Source: MPNO01 sp965205995
Lineage (GTDB): Bacteria > Pseudomonadota > Alphaproteobacteria > MPNO01
NCBI GenBank assembly: GCA_965205995.1
Contig: OZ242200.1
Span: 4,154,001-4,218,000, forward strand
Length of the DNA stretch: 64,000 bases
Reading direction: 5' to 3'
Part shown: one piece after another, positions 1 through 8,676 of the stretch
Position numbering within the stretch: position 1 is the first letter of the stretch
Layout of the letters: each line of letters opens with the position of its first letter
Program-made: the position numbers and the translations under genes
The notes under the pieces: model-generated
Seen by the model: only the letters and a program-made list of their open reading frames with translations
What the model was told of the DNA's origin: nothing
Database searches by the model: none

Positions 1-457
1 ACTTGCCCATCGCGAAGGAGGAGGAGTTGGCATAGCCCTTGACGCTCGCCGAGGCGCCGGTGAGCAGGATCGTCCCCGAGCCGCGCGCGGTCATCTGGCG
101 CGCCGCCTGCTGGGCCACCAGGAAGCCGCCGAAACAGCTGATCTCGATCACCCTGCGCACCTGTTCCGGGTCGAGGTCGACGACCGGGCCGCGCGCCCGG
201 TAGGACGGGTTGAAGACGACGACATCGGGCGCGCCGATATCGGCGGTGACGGTTTCGAACAGCGCCGCGACGGCGGCCGGATCGGAGGCATCGCAGGAAT
301 GCGCCCGGCCGCCGATTTCGGCGGCGAGCCCGCCCAGCTTGTCGGCATCGCGCGCCGCCACCGCCACCGCCATGCCTTCCTTGTGGAACAGCCGCGCCAG
401 CGAGGCGCTGAGCCCGCTGCCGGCGCCGACGATGAGTGCCTTTTCCCGATCCGCCAT
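1..457 (-). CDS. SDR-family oxidoreductase (truncated by window edge), catalytic Tyr replaced by Phe
   Basis: The first 152 residues of a short-chain dehydrogenase/reductase; the C-terminal part (the family is about 240 residues) lies beyond base 1. The start is the ATG at 457-455, giving an N-terminus reading MADREKALIV. The dinucleotide-binding glycine motif GAGSGLS is at residues 11-17, and the NPS segment near 83 corresponds to the usual NAG/NNAG motif. The active-site strand reads TGASASV near 133-139. The YxxxK motif is instead FAMGK (148-152), so the catalytic tyrosine position carries phenylalanine. I recall an SDR subgroup with FAMGK, so this may be a clade trait rather than decay. 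It lies about 110 bp downstream of an acyl-CoA synthetase on the same strand. The substrate cannot be told. Confidence 0.85.
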   Translation of the reverse strand, partial: MADREKALIVGAGSGLSASLARLFHKEGMAVAVAARDADKLGGLAAEIGGRAHSCDASDPAAVAALFETVTADIGAPDVVVFNPSYRARGPVVDLDPEQVRRVIEISCFGGFLVAQQAARQMTARGSGTILLTGASASVKGYANSSSFAMGK

Positions 458-566
458 GAAGTCGCTCCTTCGATCCGATTCCGGTTGGTGGTCGCCATTG
501 CGATCAAATAGACATTCGGCCCGTACCGCGCCAACGGAATTTGCGGTAACCGGCGGCGGCGGGCGC

Positions 567-2357
567 CTACCGCGCGTAGAGCGCTTCCAGGGTCTCGCGA
601 TGCGCGGCCGTGATCAAATGGCGGCGGATCTTGAGGGATGGGGTGAGCAGCTCGTTCTCCACCGTGAAGGGTTCGGCGTGCAGCGCGAACCTGCGGACCC
701 GCTCGATGACCGACAGATCGGCGTTGACCCGCTCCACCGCCGCCTCGATCGCGGACCGGAAATCCGCGTCCCCGACCAGCCCGGCGAGATCGCCATCCTT
801 GCCCGACCGCTCGGCCCATTCGCCGGCGAACTCCTCGTCGGGGACGATCAGCGCCACCAGGTTGGGCTTGCGGTCGCCATAGACCATGGCCTGTGCGATC
901 TCCGGCCGCATGGTGAGGAAACCCTCGACACGCTGCGGCGAGACGTTGTCGCCGCCCGAGTTGACGATGATGTCCTTCTTGCGGTCGGTGATCAGGATAT
1001 AGCCGTCCTCATCCAGCGTTCCGATATCGCCGGTATGCAGCCAGCCGTCCCGGATCGCCTCGGCGGTCGCCGCCTCGTTGTTCCAGTAGCCCTGCATCAC
1101 GAGTTCGCCGCGCACCAGGATCTCGCCGTCATCGGCGATCCTGACCTCGACGTCGACGAGCGGAGGTCCCACGGTCTCGAGCTTGATCCGGTTCGGCGGG
1201 TTGCAGCTCACGATCGGCGCGGACTCGGTCTGGCCGTAGCCCTGCAGCAGCCGGAGCCCGAGCGCGCTGAAGAACAGGCCGATCTCGTGGTTGAGCGGCG
1301 CGCCGCCCGACACCAGCCCCTTCAGCCGCCCGCCGAAGCGCTGCCGAATTTTGGCCCGCACCAGCCGGTCGACGATTCTGTCCATCATGCGCTCGCCGAA
1401 AGTGAGCGGGTCGGGGCTCTCGATCTTGCGGCGGCCGAGCGCCACGGCCTTGCCGAACAGCCTCGCCCTGAGCCCGCCGGCCTGCTCGACGCCGCGCGCG
1501 ATCCGGCCGTGCATCGTCTCGTAGAGCCTGGGCACCGCGGTCATGACGGTCGGGCGCACCTCCGTCATGTTGCCCGCCAGCTTCTCGATGGCTTCGGCGT
1601 AATAGATCTGGGCGCCGATGGAGATCGGGAACATCAGCCCGGCCGTGTGTTCGTAGGCATGCGACAGCGGCAGGAAGGAGAGGAACACCTCGTCATCCAT
1701 GCCCAGCTCGAGCAGGACATGGTAGGCGCCCTTGCAGTTGCTGAGGATCGCGCCATGGCTCAGCATCACGCCCTTGGGCGCGCCGCCGGTGCCGGAGGTG
1801 TAGATCAGGCAGGCCGTGTCGCCGCGCGCGAGGTTTTCGGCGGCGGCGGCGATTTCGTCCGCCGGGCCGTCATGGCGGGTGAGCGTTTCCTGCCAATCGG
1901 CGTGGGCGAAACCCGCCGCGGCGCCGTCCGCCAGCGGCTCCATGGTCAGCACCGAGGTCAGCGCCGGCGCCTGCCGGGCGGCGGGCAAGGCGCGCCCGGC
2001 GAGCGCGGCGGTCGAGACAATCGCCGCCCCGGCGCCGCTATCGGTCATCACATGGACGTGGTCGCTGACGCTGTTGGTCGCATAGGCCGGCACGGTGATC
2101 GCCCCGGCGGCCATGATCGCCATGTCGGCGATCCCCCATTCCGGGCGGTTCTCCGAGATCAGCATCACCCGGTCGCCGGGCGCGATGCCGGTATCGGCGA
2201 GATAGCGCGAAATCGCCGCCGCCTGGCGCGCCGCTTCCGCGCCCGATATCGAAATCCAGGCGTCTTCGCGCTTGGCCCACAGCAGCGGCCGCTCGCCGAT
2301 TTCCCGCATCGTCTCGAAAAACATGGTCGGCAGGTTGGGCCAGGTGTCGTAGCGCAT
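567..2357 (-). CDS. Long-chain acyl-CoA synthetase (AMP-binding, FadD15-like)
   Basis: A 596-residue member of the ANL adenylating superfamily, predicted to activate a fatty acid to an acyl-adenylate and then to acyl-CoA in the cytosol. The ATP-binding motif YTSGTGGAPKG is at 186-196. The GYGQTES motif follows in the middle, and the C-terminal hinge shows GDIGTLDEDGYILITDRKK with IIVNSGGDNVSPQRVE behind it. The length and the RPEWGIADMAIMAAG region match the large long-chain ligases (about 600 residues) rather than the short acetyl- or medium-chain types. It sits upstream of the SDR on the same strand and divergent from oligoendopeptidase F. The chain-length preference is inferred from the family only. 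Confidence 0.9.
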   Translation of the reverse strand: MRYDTWPNLPTMFFETMREIGERPLLWAKREDAWISISGAEAARQAAAISRYLADTGIAPGDRVMLISENRPEWGIADMAIMAAGAITVPAYATNSVSDHVHVMTDSGAGAAIVSTAALAGRALPAARQAPALTSVLTMEPLADGAAAGFAHADWQETLTRHDGPADEIAAAAENLARGDTACLIYTSGTGGAPKGVMLSHGAILSNCKGAYHVLLELGMDDEVFLSFLPLSHAYEHTAGLMFPISIGAQIYYAEAIEKLAGNMTEVRPTVMTAVPRLYETMHGRIARGVEQAGGLRARLFGKAVALGRRKIESPDPLTFGERMMDRIVDRLVRAKIRQRFGGRLKGLVSGGAPLNHEIGLFFSALGLRLLQGYGQTESAPIVSCNPPNRIKLETVGPPLVDVEVRIADDGEILVRGELVMQGYWNNEAATAEAIRDGWLHTGDIGTLDEDGYILITDRKKDIIVNSGGDNVSPQRVEGFLTMRPEIAQAMVYGDRKPNLVALIVPDEEFAGEWAERSGKDGDLAGLVGDADFRSAIEAAVERVNADLSVIERVRRFALHAEPFTVENELLTPSLKIRRHLITAAHRETLEALYAR

Positions 2358-2514
2358 CGCGCTCTCCTCGGTCGAAGACGGCCGTGGCGGGCGAGTCTAT
2401 CGGCCCCAAGGGAACCGTGCGACAGATAACGGGTCGATCCCGCGAATGCCGGACGAACGGCCCGCGAAGATCGCGCCGCCTGTGGTTTTGCCGACAAGCG
2501 GGCGCTATATCCTT

Positions 2515-2552
2515 CCCGACTGCCGGAGCCGCCCCCGACTGCCGGAGCCGCC
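2515..2552 (+). repeat. 19-bp perfect tandem duplication carrying the pepF ribosome-binding site
   Basis: The 19-base unit CCCGACTGCCGGAGCCGCC occurs twice back to back (2515-2533 and 2534-2552). The second copy ends one base before the ATG of the oligoendopeptidase gene. Each unit holds GGAG; the copy at 2544-2547 is six bases from the start codon and is the likely Shine-Dalgarno site. Confidence 0.85.
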
Positions 2553-2553
2553 A

Positions 2554-4341
2554 ATGACAGACCAGCCGATAGACGGAGGCCTCGGCGCCTTGCCCGAGTG
2601 GAACCTCGCCGACCTCTATCCGGCGCCCGACAGCCCGGCGCTGGCCGCCGATCTCGACCGCGCGGAACGCGACGCCAGGGCATTCCGCGCGCGCTGGAAG
2701 GGCAGGCTCGCAGACGCTTGCGGCAAGGCGTTCGGCCGCGCGATCGCGTCCTATGAGGCGGTCTCCGAGACGGTGGCGCGCGCCGAGAGCTATGCCCAGC
2801 TTCTGCACGCGGCCGATCTGAGCGACCCCGGCACCGCCAAGTTCCATCAGACGATCCGCGAGCGGGCGACCGCGATAACCGGCGAGCTCCTGTTCTTCAC
2901 CCTCGAGATCAACCGGATCGAGGATGACGCGCTCGAGGAAAAGCTCGCCGACCCGGAAGCCGCGCGCTACCGGCCGTGGCTGCGCGATATCCGGCTTTCC
3001 CGCCCCCACCAGCTCGGCGAGGACGCCGAGCGGCTGTTTCACGTGAAACGCCTGACCGGCCGGGCGGCGTGGACGCGGCTGTTCGACGAAACCATGGCCG
3101 CGCTCAGATTCCCGCTCGACGGCAGGGAGTTGACCAGCCAGGAGGCGCTTCACCGCCTCTCCGATCCCGACCCCGCCTTGCGCAGGAAGGCGGCCGGATC
3201 GGTCGGCCGCGTGCTCGGCGACAATGTGCGTCTGTTCGCGCTGATCGCCAATACCCTCGCCAAGGACAAGGAAATCGAGGACGACTGGCGCGGCTACCGA
3301 ACCCCCCAGGCCGCGCGCCATCTTTCCAACCGGGTCGAGGCGCCGGTGGTGGACGCGCTGACCGAGGCGGTGACGGACGCCTATCCGCGCCTGTCCCACC
3401 GCTATTACGCGCTCAAGGCGCGCTGGTTGGGCGTCGACAGGCTGGACTGGTGGGACCGCAACGCGCCGCTCCCCGGCGCCGGCGACCCGCGTATTCCCTG
3501 GGCCGAGGCGCAGGAAATCGTGCTCGACGCCTATGGCGCGTTTTCGCCGCGCATGCGCGAGATCGGCGGCCGGTTCTTCGACGATCGCTGGATCGATGCC
3601 GCGCCCAGGCCCGGGAAATCGCCGGGCGCCTTCTCGCACTCGACGGTGCCGTCCGCGCATCCCTACATCCTGCTCAACTACCAGGGAAGGCAGCGTGACG
3701 TGATGACACTGGCCCACGAGCTCGGACACGGCGTCCACCAGGTGCTCGCCGGGGACCGGGGCCAGCTCATGGCGAGCACCCCGCTGACGCTCGCCGAGAC
3801 CGCATCGGTGTTCGGCGAGATGCTGACCTTTCGCGCCCTGCTCGACGGCGTCGGGGACCCCGCGGGGCGACGGCTTCTGCTTGCCGCCAAGGTCGAGGAC
3901 ATGTTGAACACCGTCATTCGCCAGATCGCGTTCTACCGTTTCGAAAGTATCGTCCACGAAGAGCGCCGCCGCGGGGAGCTCACCGCCGAGCGCCTCTGCG
4001 ACATCTGGCTCGACATCCAGCGCGAAAGCCTCGGCCCGGCGATCCGGCTCGGCGGGGACTACAAATATTACTGGAGCTATATCCCGCATTTCGTCCATTC
4101 GCCGTTCTACGTCTACGCCTATGCCTTCGGGGATTGCCTGGTGAACAGCCTTTACGCGGTGCATGAGAGCGGCGAGGACGGCTTCGCGGAAAAATATCTC
4201 CGGATGCTCGAAGCCGGGGGCACGCTGCGCCACCGGGAGCTGCTCGCGCCGTTCGGGCTCGACGCCTCAGAGCCCGCGTTCTGGACGCAGGGGCTGGCGC
4301 TGATCGAGGCGCTGATCGACGAGCTGGAGGAAGCCGAATGA
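2554..4341 (+). CDS. pepF: Oligoendopeptidase F (M3B family zinc metallopeptidase)
   Basis: A 595-residue cytosolic zinc peptidase of the M3 family that cleaves short peptides. The zinc-binding helix HELGH is at residues 388-392 inside LAHELGHGVHQVL. The downstream conserved block with the third ligand is visible as LAETASVFGEMLTF. The C-terminal YYWSYIPHFVHSPFYVYAYAFG segment is typical of clostridial/alphaproteobacterial PepF. I chose the ATG at 2554 because it has GGAG six bases upstream and gives the family N-terminus (LPEWNLADLYP); the open frame extends about 36 codons further without a recognisable domain. The stop overlaps the start of the next gene (ATGA at 4338-4341), so translation is probably coupled to the UbiB-like kinase. 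Confidence 0.93.
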   Translation: MTDQPIDGGLGALPEWNLADLYPAPDSPALAADLDRAERDARAFRARWKGRLADACGKAFGRAIASYEAVSETVARAESYAQLLHAADLSDPGTAKFHQTIRERATAITGELLFFTLEINRIEDDALEEKLADPEAARYRPWLRDIRLSRPHQLGEDAERLFHVKRLTGRAAWTRLFDETMAALRFPLDGRELTSQEALHRLSDPDPALRRKAAGSVGRVLGDNVRLFALIANTLAKDKEIEDDWRGYRTPQAARHLSNRVEAPVVDALTEAVTDAYPRLSHRYYALKARWLGVDRLDWWDRNAPLPGAGDPRIPWAEAQEIVLDAYGAFSPRMREIGGRFFDDRWIDAAPRPGKSPGAFSHSTVPSAHPYILLNYQGRQRDVMTLAHELGHGVHQVLAGDRGQLMASTPLTLAETASVFGEMLTFRALLDGVGDPAGRRLLLAAKVEDMLNTVIRQIAFYRFESIVHEERRRGELTAERLCDIWLDIQRESLGPAIRLGGDYKYYWSYIPHFVHSPFYVYAYAFGDCLVNSLYAVHESGEDGFAEKYLRMLEAGGTLRHRELLAPFGLDASEPAFWTQGLALIEALIDELEEAE

Positions 4342-5699
4342 GGCGGCCGCCGGACCGGCGTGGCGAGGACAACCGGCTGACCGGAAGGGTCCGGCGGTAT
4401 GGCCGCGTCGGCGCCGCGGTGGGCGGCATCGCCGCCCGTTTCGCGGGCGAGCGCTATCTCGGCGTGACGATGGACCGGGAGCGCAACGCCGAGGAGATCA
4501 GGCGGGCGCTTGGCGGCCTCAAGGGCCCCCTGATGAAGGTCGCCCAGATCATGTCGACCATCCCCGACGTCCTGCCCCGGGAATATTCGGAGCAGCTGGG
4601 CGAGTTGCAGGCCAACGCCCCGCCGATGGGCTGGCTGTTCGTCCGGCGCCGGATGGTGGCCGAGCTCGGCGCCGATTGGGAAAAGCGGTTCGCCGGCTTC
4701 GAGCGCGAGGCCGCCGCGGCCGCGTCGCTCGGCCAGGTGCATCGCGCGGTCGGGCAGGACGGCCGCGATCTCGCCTGCAAGCTGCAATATCCGGACATGG
4801 CGTCCGCCGTGGAGGCCGACCTTCGCCAGCTCCGCATCGTGTTCGCGGTCTATCGGCGCTACGACAGGGCGGTCGACCCGCGCGAGGTGCAGGCCGAGAT
4901 CGCGGCCCGGCTGCGCGAAGAAGTCGATTACGAGCGCGAGCTCCGGCATATCCGGCTCTACCGCCTGATCCATGCCGACGAGGAGGGGGTGCATGTCCCC
5001 GACCCGGTGCCCGCGCTGTCGACCCGGCGGCTCCTGACCATGACCTGGCTGGAGGGGCGGCGGCTGCTGGAGGTCGCCGGCGAAGACCTCGCGGTGCGGA
5101 ACCGCGTTGCCCACAACATGTTCCGCGCCTGGTACGTCCCGTTCTATTACTACGGCGTCATTCACGGCGACCCGCATCTCGGGAACTACACCGTGCGGCC
5201 GGACGGGTCGGTGAACCTGCTCGATTTCGGCTGTATCCGGATCTTCTCCCCGGTTTTCGTCAAGGGCGTGATCGACCTCTACCACGCCATCGCCCGGGAC
5301 GACCGCGCGCTTGCGGTCCATGCCTATGAGAGCTGGGGGTTCACGGATCTATCGAACGAGATGCTCGACACCCTCAATTTGTGGGCCTCGTTCCTTTACG
5401 CGCCGCTATTGGAGGACAAGCAGCGCCCGATCCAGGGATCCACCAGCGGGGTCTACGGCGCCAGGGTCGCCGAGAAGGTCCACCGCGAACTGCGCCGGCT
5501 GGGCGGGGTGCGCCCGCCGCGCGAGTTCGTGCTGATGGACCGCGCCGCGATCGGGCTCGGCTCGGTGTTCATGCATCTCAAGGCGGAGATCAACTGGCAC
5601 CGGCTGTTCCACGACCTGATCGCGGATTTCGACGTCGAGGCCCTCGCGAAACGCCAGGCCGCGGCGATGAAGGCGGCGGAGCTGACGCCGCCGGGCTAG
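4338..5699 (+). CDS. ABC1/UbiB-family atypical kinase
   Basis: A 453-residue protein of the UbiB/COQ8/ABC1 family, atypical protein-kinase-like ATPases linked in many organisms to ubiquinone biosynthesis or membrane lipid handling. The family-specific KxGQ motif appears as KVAQ (67-70), so the glycine is alanine here. The alanine-rich loop replacing the glycine loop is AAAAASLGQVH (126 onward), the ATP lysine lies in LACKLQYP (near 148), and the catalytic and metal motifs are HGDPHLGNY and LLDFG. There is no long C-terminal transmembrane pair such as E. coli UbiB has, which fits the soluble AarF-like subgroup. It overlaps pepF by four bases and no ubi genes are adjacent, so a role in quinone synthesis is not established. 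Confidence 0.9.
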   Translation: MRRPPDRRGEDNRLTGRVRRYGRVGAAVGGIAARFAGERYLGVTMDRERNAEEIRRALGGLKGPLMKVAQIMSTIPDVLPREYSEQLGELQANAPPMGWLFVRRRMVAELGADWEKRFAGFEREAAAAASLGQVHRAVGQDGRDLACKLQYPDMASAVEADLRQLRIVFAVYRRYDRAVDPREVQAEIAARLREEVDYERELRHIRLYRLIHADEEGVHVPDPVPALSTRRLLTMTWLEGRRLLEVAGEDLAVRNRVAHNMFRAWYVPFYYYGVIHGDPHLGNYTVRPDGSVNLLDFGCIRIFSPVFVKGVIDLYHAIARDDRALAVHAYESWGFTDLSNEMLDTLNLWASFLYAPLLEDKQRPIQGSTSGVYGARVAEKVHRELRRLGGVRPPREFVLMDRAAIGLGSVFMHLKAEINWHRLFHDLIADFDVEALAKRQAAAMKAAELTPPG

Positions 5700-5779
5700 C
5701 GAAGCGGCCCGACCACGCGGCGGCATGCCCTTCATCGGGGTGTAGGGGAAGCTAGAGGAAACAAAGCCTCCCGGGCGTC

Positions 5780-6745
5780 TCAGCCACCGCCGTGGCCGGC
5801 CGCCTCCATCGGTTCGATCCCGAGCCGTTCGAACAGGCCCAAATCCTCCGGGACCGCCGGGTTGGGCGTCGTCAGCAGGCGTTCGCCGTGGAAGATCGAG
5901 TTGGCGCCGGCGAGGAAGCAAAGCGCCTGGGTGGCATCGTCCATCTCCAGCCGCCCGGCCGAAAGCCGGATCATCGAGCGCGGCATCATGATCCGGGCGG
6001 CCGCGACGGTGCGGACGAATTCCAGCGGATCGAGGGGCGCTGCGTCGCCGAGCGGTGTGCCGGGGACCGCGACGAGCTGGTTGATCGGCACGCTTTCCGG
6101 CGGCTCCGGCAGCGTCGCCAGCGCCACCAGCATGTCGGCCCGGTCCTCGCGGGTCTCGCCCATCCCGAGGATGCCGCCGCAGCAGACCGCGATCCCCGCC
6201 GCGCGCACCTTGGCGAGCGTGTCGAGACGGTCGGCGTAGCGCCGGGTGGTGATGATTTTCGCGTAATAGGCTTCCGAGGTGTCGATATTGTGGTTGTAGA
6301 AATCGAGCCCGGCTTCGCGCAGCCGCTCGGCCTGGCCCGGCGCGAGCAGGCCGAGCGTGGCGCAGGTTTCGAGCCCGAGCGCCTTGACGCCCCCGATCAT
6401 CGCCTCGACCGCGCCGAGATCGCGGTCGTTGGGGCCGCGCCATGCCGCCCCCATGCAGAACCGTGTCGCCCCCGATGCCCTGGCCTCGCGGGCGGCGTCG
6501 AGAACCTCGGCCAGCGGCATCAGCCGCTCATTGTCGACGCCGGTATCGAAATGGGCGCTTTGCGGGCAATAGGCGCAGTTCTCCGGGCAGCCGCCGGTCT
6601 TGATGCTGAGCAGGGTGGAGACCTGAACCCGGTTGGGATCGAAATGGCGGCGATGCACCGCCTGCGCCTCGAAGATCAGGTCGTTGAAGGGAAGCGAGAA
6701 CAGCGCGAGCGCCCTGTTCCGCGTCCACGCCACGGTCTCGGACAT
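5780..6745 (-). CDS. bioB: Biotin synthase
   Basis: A 321-residue radical SAM enzyme that inserts sulfur into dethiobiotin to give biotin, the last step of the pathway. The radical SAM cluster motif CPENCAYC places the [4Fe-4S] cysteines at residues 53, 57 and 60. The [2Fe-2S] ligands are seen in FCMGAAWRGP, the ETCATLG segment and DFYNHNIDTS, and the second-cluster arginine lies in the SMIRLSAGR block. Length and motif order match BioB throughout. The gene stands alone here with no bioA, bioD or bioF beside it, downstream of rpsU on the same strand with a 104-bp gap and convergent with the UbiB-like gene. Confidence 0.96.
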   Translation of the reverse strand: MSETVAWTRNRALALFSLPFNDLIFEAQAVHRRHFDPNRVQVSTLLSIKTGGCPENCAYCPQSAHFDTGVDNERLMPLAEVLDAAREARASGATRFCMGAAWRGPNDRDLGAVEAMIGGVKALGLETCATLGLLAPGQAERLREAGLDFYNHNIDTSEAYYAKIITTRRYADRLDTLAKVRAAGIAVCCGGILGMGETREDRADMLVALATLPEPPESVPINQLVAVPGTPLGDAAPLDPLEFVRTVAAARIMMPRSMIRLSAGRLEMDDATQALCFLAGANSIFHGERLLTTPNPAVPEDLGLFERLGIEPMEAAGHGGG

Positions 6746-6849
6746 GGCCGGGACTATAGTGCCGCGCCGGAAATGGCGCCAGCGCGGCGGCAGGCGCGGA
6801 AAAGGCCGCCGTCGGCGACCCCGGGGACAGCCAATCGAACGCTCGTGGG

Positions 6850-7053
6850 CTAGTAGCCCTCGCGCTCCAGGCGCTTTCTTTCGAGCTTGCGCGCCCGGCG
6901 GATCGCCTCCGCCTTCTCGCGCGCGCGTCTTTCGGACGGTTTCTCATATGAGCGCCGCATCTTCATCTCGCGGAAAATGCCTTCGCGCTGCATCTTCTTC
7001 TTGAGCGCCCTCAGCGCCTGATCGACATCGTTGTCGCGTACAAGAACTTCCAC
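6850..7053 (-). CDS. rpsU: Small ribosomal subunit protein bS21
   Basis: A 67-residue basic protein of the 30S subunit; bS21 helps mRNA selection near the anti-Shine-Dalgarno region. The N-terminus reads VEVLVRDNDVDQALRALKKK and is followed by the FREMKMRRSYEKPSERR block, diagnostic for bS21, and a lysine/arginine-rich helix. The start is a GTG (7053-7051) with GGAGAC a few bases upstream. It lies between a VOC-family gene and bioB on the minus strand with no sign of an operon with other ribosomal genes. Confidence 0.96.
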   Translation of the reverse strand: MEVLVRDNDVDQALRALKKKMQREGIFREMKMRRSYEKPSERRAREKAEAIRRARKLERKRLEREGY

Positions 7054-7185
7054 GGTCTCGCAGTCTCCATCGTCGGTTCAAAGCCGCGCCGGAGGCGGAA
7101 CCTCCCGGCCGTCACCTATCTGCCGCGACCATAGCACGGCGGGGGCCGGGAAAGGAACGCCTGTCGATCCCGCGCCGGGCGCCCC

Positions 7186-7581
7186 CTAGGACGTAAAATA
7201 CTGGGCCAGGCCGAGGGCGGCGTCCGAGGGGTCGGTGATGATGGCGAAGCGGCCGATATTCGGCACGTCCATCGGCTCCAGGACGACCTTGCCGCCGAGT
7301 TCCCTGCATTTGGCGCAGCTCGCATCGACATCCTCGACCGTGAGATAGGCCATCCAGTGCGGCGCGCAGTCCTTCAGCTCCAGGGATTGCATCGGCATCA
7401 TGCCGCCGACCGGCCGGTCGCCCTGCTTGAAGAAGGTGTAGGTGCCGCCATCGGCCATCTGGTTCGCGTCCGTGGTCCAGCCCATCAATTCGGTGAAAAA
7501 CGCCTTGCAGGCTTCGGTGTCGGGGGTCACAAGCTCGTTCCAGCCGAACGTGCCGGGCGTCATCGCCGGGGTCTCGGACAT
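7186..7581 (-). CDS. VOC-family (glyoxalase/bleomycin-resistance fold) protein
   Basis: A 131-residue protein with the paired beta-alpha-beta-beta-beta vicinal oxygen chelate fold. The start MSETPAMTPGTF is an ATG at 7581. The features are FGWNELVTPD, KAFFTELMGW, the central strand GGTYTFFKQGDRPVGGM and the second half LTVEDVDASCAKCRELGGKV ending in FAIITDPSDAALGL. This pattern resembles the single-domain halves of hydroxylase-like VOC proteins of actinobacterial and alphaproteobacterial type, in which the metal ligands are often incomplete. I cannot assign a substrate. It is divergent from ribF. Confidence 0.8.
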   Translation of the reverse strand: MSETPAMTPGTFGWNELVTPDTEACKAFFTELMGWTTDANQMADGGTYTFFKQGDRPVGGMMPMQSLELKDCAPHWMAYLTVEDVDASCAKCRELGGKVVLEPMDVPNIGRFAIITDPSDAALGLAQYFTS

Positions 7582-7669
7582 CGCGCATCTCCCTGTCGCT
7601 GTGTCGGCGGCCGGATCATAGCGATTTTGCCCGCCGGTTCGAGAAATCGCGCGGTTCCGGGCGAATGGT

Positions 7670-7698
7670 TTGACACCCGAATCGCGCGCCGATAGGTA
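7670..7698 (+). promoter_or_regulatory. Candidate ribF promoter, very close to the start codon
   Basis: A perfect -35 box TTGACA (7670-7675) and TAGGTA (7693-7698) are separated by 17 bases. Transcription would begin about three bases before the ribF ATG at 7708, giving a nearly leaderless mRNA. Alternatively AGGT at 7694-7697 acts as a weak ribosome-binding site of a longer transcript. Confidence 0.45.
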
Positions 7699-7707
7699 AG
7701 CGCCGAC

Positions 7708-8676
7708 ATGCGCATCGTCCGCCATCCGTCCAACCTGCCCGAGAGCGCCCGCGGCGCCGCGGTGACGATCGGCAATTTCGACGGCGTCCATCGCGGCCAC
7801 GAGGCGGTGATCGGCGTCGCCGCTTCCGCCGCCCGCGATCTGGACGCGCCGCTCGCCGTGGTCACGTTCGAGCCCCACCCGCGGCGCTTCTTCCGGCCCG
7901 GGGAGCCGCCGTTCCAGTTGACGCCTCTGCGTTCCAAGGCGCGGCGCTTCGAATCCCTCGGCGTCGATATTCTGCTGGCCCTCCGCTTCGATGCGGCGAT
8001 GGCGCGGGTCGCGCCCGAGGCATTCATCGAGGAGGTGCTGGCCCGGGGTCTCGCCGCGCGCCATCTCGCGATCGGCTACGATTTCGTGTTCGGCCACAAC
8101 CGCCGCGGCAATGTGGAAACGCTGGGGCGCTGGGCCAGGGGGGAAGGCGTCGGGTTCGAGGTCGTCGCGCCGGTCACCGGCTGGGGCGAGACGGTGTACT
8201 CGTCGACCCATATCCGCGCCTGCCTGCGCGACGGCAAGCCGGGCGCGGCGGCGATCCAGCTCGGCCGCTGCTGGGAGATCGAGGGCCGCGTGCGCCAGGG
8301 CGACCGGCGCGGCCGGCTGCTCGGCTTCCCGACCGCCAACCTGGCGCTGGCCGATACGGTCCAGCCGGCGCTCGGGGTCTACGCGGTGTGGGCCGGGCTC
8401 GAACGGGACGGCGGCACGGTTTGGCATCCGGGTTGCGCCAATCTCGGCATCCGCCCGACCGTCGGCGGCACCGTCGTCGGGCTCGAAACCCATATCTTCG
8501 ATTTCGACCGCGACATCTATGGCCGCTTGCTGAGGGTGGCGCTGGTCGAGTATATCCGGCCCGAGCGCAAGTTCGACGGGCTGCCCGAACTCCGCGACCA
8601 GATCGCGAGGGACAGCCTGGCCGCGCGAGAGCTTCTCGCTTCCATCGACTCCGGCGACCCCAGAGCCCCGCAATGA
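7708..8676 (+). CDS. ribF: Bifunctional riboflavin kinase / FAD synthetase
   Basis: A 322-residue protein that phosphorylates riboflavin to FMN and adenylates FMN to FAD. The N-terminal nucleotidyltransferase domain shows VTIGNFDGVHRGHEAVI (the GxxHxGH-type motif), TFEPHPRRFF and the YSSTHIRACLRDG segment. The C-terminal kinase domain shows RRGRLLGFPTANL and ETHIFDFDRDIYG. The length is normal. The stop overlaps the ileS start (ATGA-type overlap at 8673-8676), and this ribF-ileS-lspA order is widespread in proteobacteria. A candidate promoter lies directly upstream. Confidence 0.96.
   Translation: MRIVRHPSNLPESARGAAVTIGNFDGVHRGHEAVIGVAASAARDLDAPLAVVTFEPHPRRFFRPGEPPFQLTPLRSKARRFESLGVDILLALRFDAAMARVAPEAFIEEVLARGLAARHLAIGYDFVFGHNRRGNVETLGRWARGEGVGFEVVAPVTGWGETVYSSTHIRACLRDGKPGAAAIQLGRCWEIEGRVRQGDRRGRLLGFPTANLALADTVQPALGVYAVWAGLERDGGTVWHPGCANLGIRPTVGGTVVGLETHIFDFDRDIYGRLLRVALVEYIRPERKFDGLPELRDQIARDSLAARELLASIDSGDPRAPQ

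Noticed and set aside
210..2429. 739-residue open frame opposite the acyl-CoA synthetase
   Set aside because: Antisense to a clear acyl-CoA ligase; no motif and composition of a shadow frame in high-GC DNA.
2038..4233. 731-residue open frame opposite oligoendopeptidase F
   Set aside because: Opposite strand of pepF with HELGH; no domain recognised.
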